Below are positions 14,105-16,778 of a stretch of 16,778 nt of DNA, piece by piece (positions within the stretch are counted from its first letter, which is position 1; each line of letters begins with the position of its first letter). Below the pieces are notes generated by a model. The model was not told where the DNA came from, searched no databases, and saw only the letters and a list, made by a program, of their open reading frames with translations. Location of the stretch: NCBI GenBank assembly GCA_020354155.1, contig CP070644.1, forward strand, positions 2,437,798 to 2,454,575. The letters are read 5' to 3'. The position numbers and the translations under genes are program-made. The stretch is from Nitrospiraceae bacterium. GTDB taxonomy: Bacteria; Nitrospirota; Thermodesulfovibrionia; UBA6902.

Positions 14105-15411
14105 CAGCTGATATGGCTCTTTTTGTGCTTGGTTTTGCATTGGGTTCTGTCATTGCCCTTATTGTTTATATCCTGCTCTCAAAAAAAACAGCTCTTTTCG
14201 AAAGCCGTGCCAGCAGTGCTGATGCTGTAAACAGCGAGCTCCGCAAGCAGCTCGATGAGGTGAGGCAGGAGCTTGACCATGCCCAGAATGAGCTCAAGAA
14301 TGAGGCTGAACTCAGGGCGGCTGGAGAAGCCAGGCACCATGAGGCTGAAAAAAATCTTCAGGCCATTGAGAAAGACCTCCTGGGTAAATTCAACTCCATA
14401 TCATCCACGGTTATGAAAGAAAGCTCAGAACAGTTTCTCCAGCTCGCAGAAACAAAACTGAAGGCCCAGTCAGTGGAAGGCACAAAGGAGCTTGAAAATA
14501 AGAAGGGGCTTATCGACAATGCCCTCCAGACCATGGACAAGACTCTTACCGAGGTACGGAAGAAGATTGAAGATGTGAATAAAGGCAATGTAGAGGTCTC
14601 CACGCTCATTAAGAAACATGAAGACATCACGGCAAAACTCAAGGACACAACAGATCACCTGAAACAGGCACTGGCCAGTTCCAAAAAAAGAGGCGAATGG
14701 GGAGAGCGTATGGCCGAAGATATTATTCACCTCGTTGGAATGGTTGAGGGAGTGAACTATCTGAAGCAAAAGACACTGGACGGCTCCGCCGGCCGGCCGG
14801 ATTATACCTTTATCATGCCCAATAAACTGAAGATTAACATGGATGTTAAATTCCCCCTCGACAACTACATGCATTTTCTTGATGCCCGCTCAGACCATGA
14901 CAAAAAACGTTTTCGTGACGAACTGCTGAAGAATACAAGGACCATGATAAAACAGGTAACCACCCGTGACTATATAGACACTGCCAATAATACCGTTGAT
15001 TATGTAATTGTCTTTATACCCAACGAGCAGGTCTACAGTTTTATCAATGAGTCTGATGTCTCCATAATGGATACGGCCTTAAAGCAGAAGGTTATCTTAT
15101 GCTCACCCTTTACACTCTATGCAGTCCTTGCCGTCATACGGCAGGCCATTGATAATTTCAACCTTGAGCAGACAGCATCTGAGATGCTGAAACTGATGGG
15201 CGATTTTGATAAACAATGGGGCGCCTATAAAGATAAATTCAGAATTATGGGTGAAAGGCTGGAAGCGGCCCGCAAAGAGTATGATTTACTTGTGACAACA
15301 AGGACCAATATGCTTGAGAAACCTCTGAGAAAGATTGAGGATTTGCGGAAGCAGAAGGCACTTGGAGATCAATCCGCTGAAGAAAGAAAAGAACCATCGC
15401 TTATCGAATGA
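14101..15411 (+). CDS. rmuC: RmuC family DNA recombination protein
   Basis: RmuC proteins are predicted nuclease-fold proteins that limit inversion between inverted repeats in E. coli; the mechanism is poorly known. The 436-aa product has an N-terminal membrane helix (about residues 5-25), a long coiled coil (about 35-185) and a C-terminal RmuC domain from about 195: KKRGEWGERMAEDII, then GRPDYTFIMPNKLKINMDVKFPLDNY. The DxK within MDVKFPLDNY resembles a restriction-endonuclease-like core. Its ATG overlaps the sixA stop as ATGA, so the two are translated together. Confidence 0.92.
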   Translation: MTADMALFVLGFALGSVIALIVYILLSKKTALFESRASSADAVNSELRKQLDEVRQELDHAQNELKNEAELRAAGEARHHEAEKNLQAIEKDLLGKFNSISSTVMKESSEQFLQLAETKLKAQSVEGTKELENKKGLIDNALQTMDKTLTEVRKKIEDVNKGNVEVSTLIKKHEDITAKLKDTTDHLKQALASSKKRGEWGERMAEDIIHLVGMVEGVNYLKQKTLDGSAGRPDYTFIMPNKLKINMDVKFPLDNYMHFLDARSDHDKKRFRDELLKNTRTMIKQVTTRDYIDTANNTVDYVIVFIPNEQVYSFINESDVSIMDTALKQKVILCSPFTLYAVLAVIRQAIDNFNLEQTASEMLKLMGDFDKQWGAYKDKFRIMGERLEAARKEYDLLVTTRTNMLEKPLRKIEDLRKQKALGDQSAEERKEPSLIE

Positions 15412-15496
15412 GTATTGAGAAGTATATACATGAAATATGTCCTGGAGAAGAACTGTATTCTGGCACATTAAACATTAAATTAAAAAGGAGGGCCTT

Positions 15497-15784
15497 ATGT
15501 CAGAAAAATTAAGCCACGAAGAATTTATTAAAAAGGCAATCGTAAGCCTCAGAAAGGACGGATATAAAGGCATCCATACCGTTTACTCGGGGTTTAACAG
15601 TGCCTTTAAAAAGTACTTTAACGATGAGAATCCCGTGGACGCCACAAATGCACTTGCCAAGGAAGGGAAACTGGTCATCAGACCTGTGAAGGGAGGCGTT
15701 ATGCTCTATCTGCCTGAAGAAGTACAGCAGACAAAAGATCTTGGTGAGGATGCTCTGAAGAAAATGGGACTGGATACTCAGTAG
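15497..15784 (+). CDS. 95-aa protein of unknown function
   Basis: A strong Shine-Dalgarno site, AGGAGG at 15486-15491, lies five bases before the ATG, so the gene is very likely translated well. The protein begins SEKLSHEEFIKKAIVSLRK. It looks like three short helices, then a beta-hairpin-like LVIRPVKGGVMLYLPEE segment, which is compatible with a small winged-helix fold. There are no cysteines, membrane segment or signal peptide. I do not recognise the family. It stands alone between rmuC and a repeat-rich gap. Confidence 0.8.
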   Translation: MSEKLSHEEFIKKAIVSLRKDGYKGIHTVYSGFNSAFKKYFNDENPVDATNALAKEGKLVIRPVKGGVMLYLPEEVQQTKDLGEDALKKMGLDTQ

Positions 15785-15885
15785 GTATTTATTTCCTGAT
15801 ATAGTAAATCAGTCTAACGATAGTTTTTTGGATTCGTTATAACCAGTAAGAAGTGTCAGTAATGTTAATGTCTGTGGTCTTTGAT

Positions 15886-16109
15886 GTCATTCCCGTGGAT
15901 GCACTGTGCCACAATTTTGAAAAAGCTTTCATTCAGAGACGCCAAAGGCGACGAGGAATCTTATAACTTATGGATATTGAAAGAACCAAGATTTCTCCCT
16001 TTGGTCGAAATGACAACCAAAACTTAACTGTGAAACAGTCTGGAAAGCCGGAATCCAGTTCATTTGAATAAATGATTTTTTGCGGTGCCCGATCTCGTCA
16101 GGCAATGAC
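15886..16109. repeat. Possible second dispersed repeat, split by copy 3 of the first
   Basis: GTCATTCCC (15886-15894) and GGCAATGAC (16101-16109) are inverted termini with eight of nine matching. The inner GGAATCCAG segment near 16050 resembles the other half of a common GTCATTCCCG...GGAATCCAG repeat type. A further exact inverted pair, CAGTCTG (16036-16042) and CAGACTG (16109-16115), frames the right part. Between the halves lies copy 3. The interpretation as a nested insertion is inference. Confidence 0.4.
15929..16014 (+). repeat. Dispersed hairpin repeat, copy 3 (diverged)
   Basis: It shares GACGAGGAATCTT, then a diverged loop, then CAAGATTTCTCC, and ends GGTCGAAATGAC, as copies 1 and 2 do. 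The left end is degraded to TTCATTCAGAG. The left arm has its own small hairpin, CGCC-AAA-GGCG. The orientation is the same as in the other two copies. Confidence 0.75.
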
Positions 16110-16178
16110 AGACTGGAGAATGTATCTTTCTTGTAGCCATCAATGCGCACAATTAAGTAAAAATTGAAGAGAGTATCA

Positions 16179-16778
16179 ATGACAAAGATTCAGGAACAGG
16201 CCCGGGAGCTGCGCAAACTGTGGGGCGGATTTCAGGCCACCCGGGTGATAATCACTGCAAACAGTCTGAACCTTTTTGATCATCTGGAAAAGCGGATGAC
16301 AGCCTCAGGGCTTGCAAAAAAGATCAAAACAGACAGGAGGGCTACGGAAATTCTCCTTGATGCCCTGAGCGGTCTGGGTCTTATCAGCAAGAAGGCAGGG
16401 AGCTATAAAAATACCGGTACAGCTTCACGGCTGCTTGTATCAACAGGCAGACATTATCAGGGAGACATAATAAGGCACATTGACGTGCTCTGGGACAACT
16501 GGTCGAACCTTGAAAAAGTTGTAAAAAAAGGCAGACCCTATCATAAGACCCGGAACCATCAATCCTTTATCATGGGAATGCATAATCTGTCCGTCATCAA
16601 AGCAGAGGAAATTATCAATGCCATCAACCTCAGGGGCATCCATACCGCCCTTGACCTTGGAGGAGGCCCCGGTACCTATACGATGGAACTGGCGAAAAAG
16701 GGAATCAGAACGACGCTCTTTGACCTGCCTGATACCATAAAAATAGCAAAAAAAGTGGTGCGGAATGAGGGAGTGGAT
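16179..16778 (+). CDS. SAM-dependent methyltransferase, O-methyltransferase family 2 type (3' end beyond window)
   Basis: The frame is open from ATG at 16179 to the right edge, giving 200 residues. The N-terminal region (about residues 15-90) reads as a winged-helix dimerisation domain, with LFDHL, TASGLAKKI, ATEILLDALSGLGLI and then a YKNTG wing, as in plant-type and bacterial O-methyltransferases. The SAM-binding loop is DLGGGPG at 159-165, followed by FDLPDTI. The catalytic C-terminal half is missing, so the substrate cannot be judged. A possible ribosome site, GAAGAGAG, lies just upstream. Confidence 0.85.
   Translation, partial: MTKIQEQARELRKLWGGFQATRVIITANSLNLFDHLEKRMTASGLAKKIKTDRRATEILLDALSGLGLISKKAGSYKNTGTASRLLVSTGRHYQGDIIRHIDVLWDNWSNLEKVVKKGRPYHKTRNHQSFIMGMHNLSVIKAEEIINAINLRGIHTALDLGGGPGTYTMELAKKGIRTTLFDLPDTIKIAKKVVRNEGVD

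Larger units (their letters stand above)
15785..16178. other. 394-bp intergenic region, mostly repeats
   Basis: There is no supported gene here. The first 100 bases hold only a weak inverted repeat, TAACGA/TCGTTA (15815-15839), with a T-run in its loop. Positions 15886-16109 are a probable composite of two dispersed repeats. The last 60 bases lead into the methyltransferase gene, with GAAGAGAG as a possible ribosome site. Confidence 0.6.

Noticed and set aside
15815..15839. Terminator after the 95-aa gene
   Set aside because: The TAACGA/TCGTTA stem is only six pairs and the T-run lies in the loop, not after the stem.

Overview
This window is an ordinary housekeeping stretch of a Gram-negative-type (diderm) bacterial chromosome, with repeat-rich gaps. 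The outer-membrane lipoprotein sorting genes lolC/lolE and lolD imply two membranes. The tRNA genes encode their own CCA ends. Start signals are mixed: some genes have strong Shine-Dalgarno sites and others have none. Gene content and the type of dispersed repeat make me think of Nitrospirota or a Desulfobacterota-like lineage. That placement is an impression, not a proof. I see no CRISPR array, phage, transposase or defence system.

Layout. Positions 1-6031 are all on the minus strand. In transcription order they are trpE, trpG, a membrane hydrolase-like gene, trpD and dnaE (cut by the left window edge). trpE-trpG abut, but trpD is separated from them by the hydrolase-like gene, which sits between two direct copies of an 86-88 bp dispersed hairpin repeat. 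No trpC follows trpD. dnaE has its own promoter, placed so close to the start codon that the mRNA should be leaderless. Positions 6032-6195 are the divergent intergenic region, with the trpE promoter and an inverted pair of 7-bp tandem arrays.

Positions 6196-16778 are all on the plus strand: tRNA-Gly(GCC), tRNA-Cys(GCA), an Slt-type lytic transglycosylase, a ZapB-like coiled-coil protein, ZapA, lysS, lolC/lolE, a small membrane protein, lolD, sixA, rmuC, a 95-aa protein of unknown function, and the start of a family 2 SAM methyltransferase cut by the right edge.

Functional groups. trpEGD carry chorismate to phosphoribosyl-anthranilate. slt, zapB-like and zapA concern peptidoglycan turnover and the division ring. 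lolC-small protein-lolD should form an ABC machine that extracts lipoproteins from the inner membrane. sixA-rmuC are translationally coupled by an ATGA overlap.

The least expected features are non-coding. Three intergenic sites carry inverted arrays of degenerate 7-bp repeats with different sequences but the same design. Three copies of one dispersed hairpin repeat are present, one apparently nested in a second repeat. A 22-bp perfect palindrome covers the trpG stop codon, and a 14-bp palindrome lies inside a candidate sixA promoter. I did not find a clear new multi-gene system.
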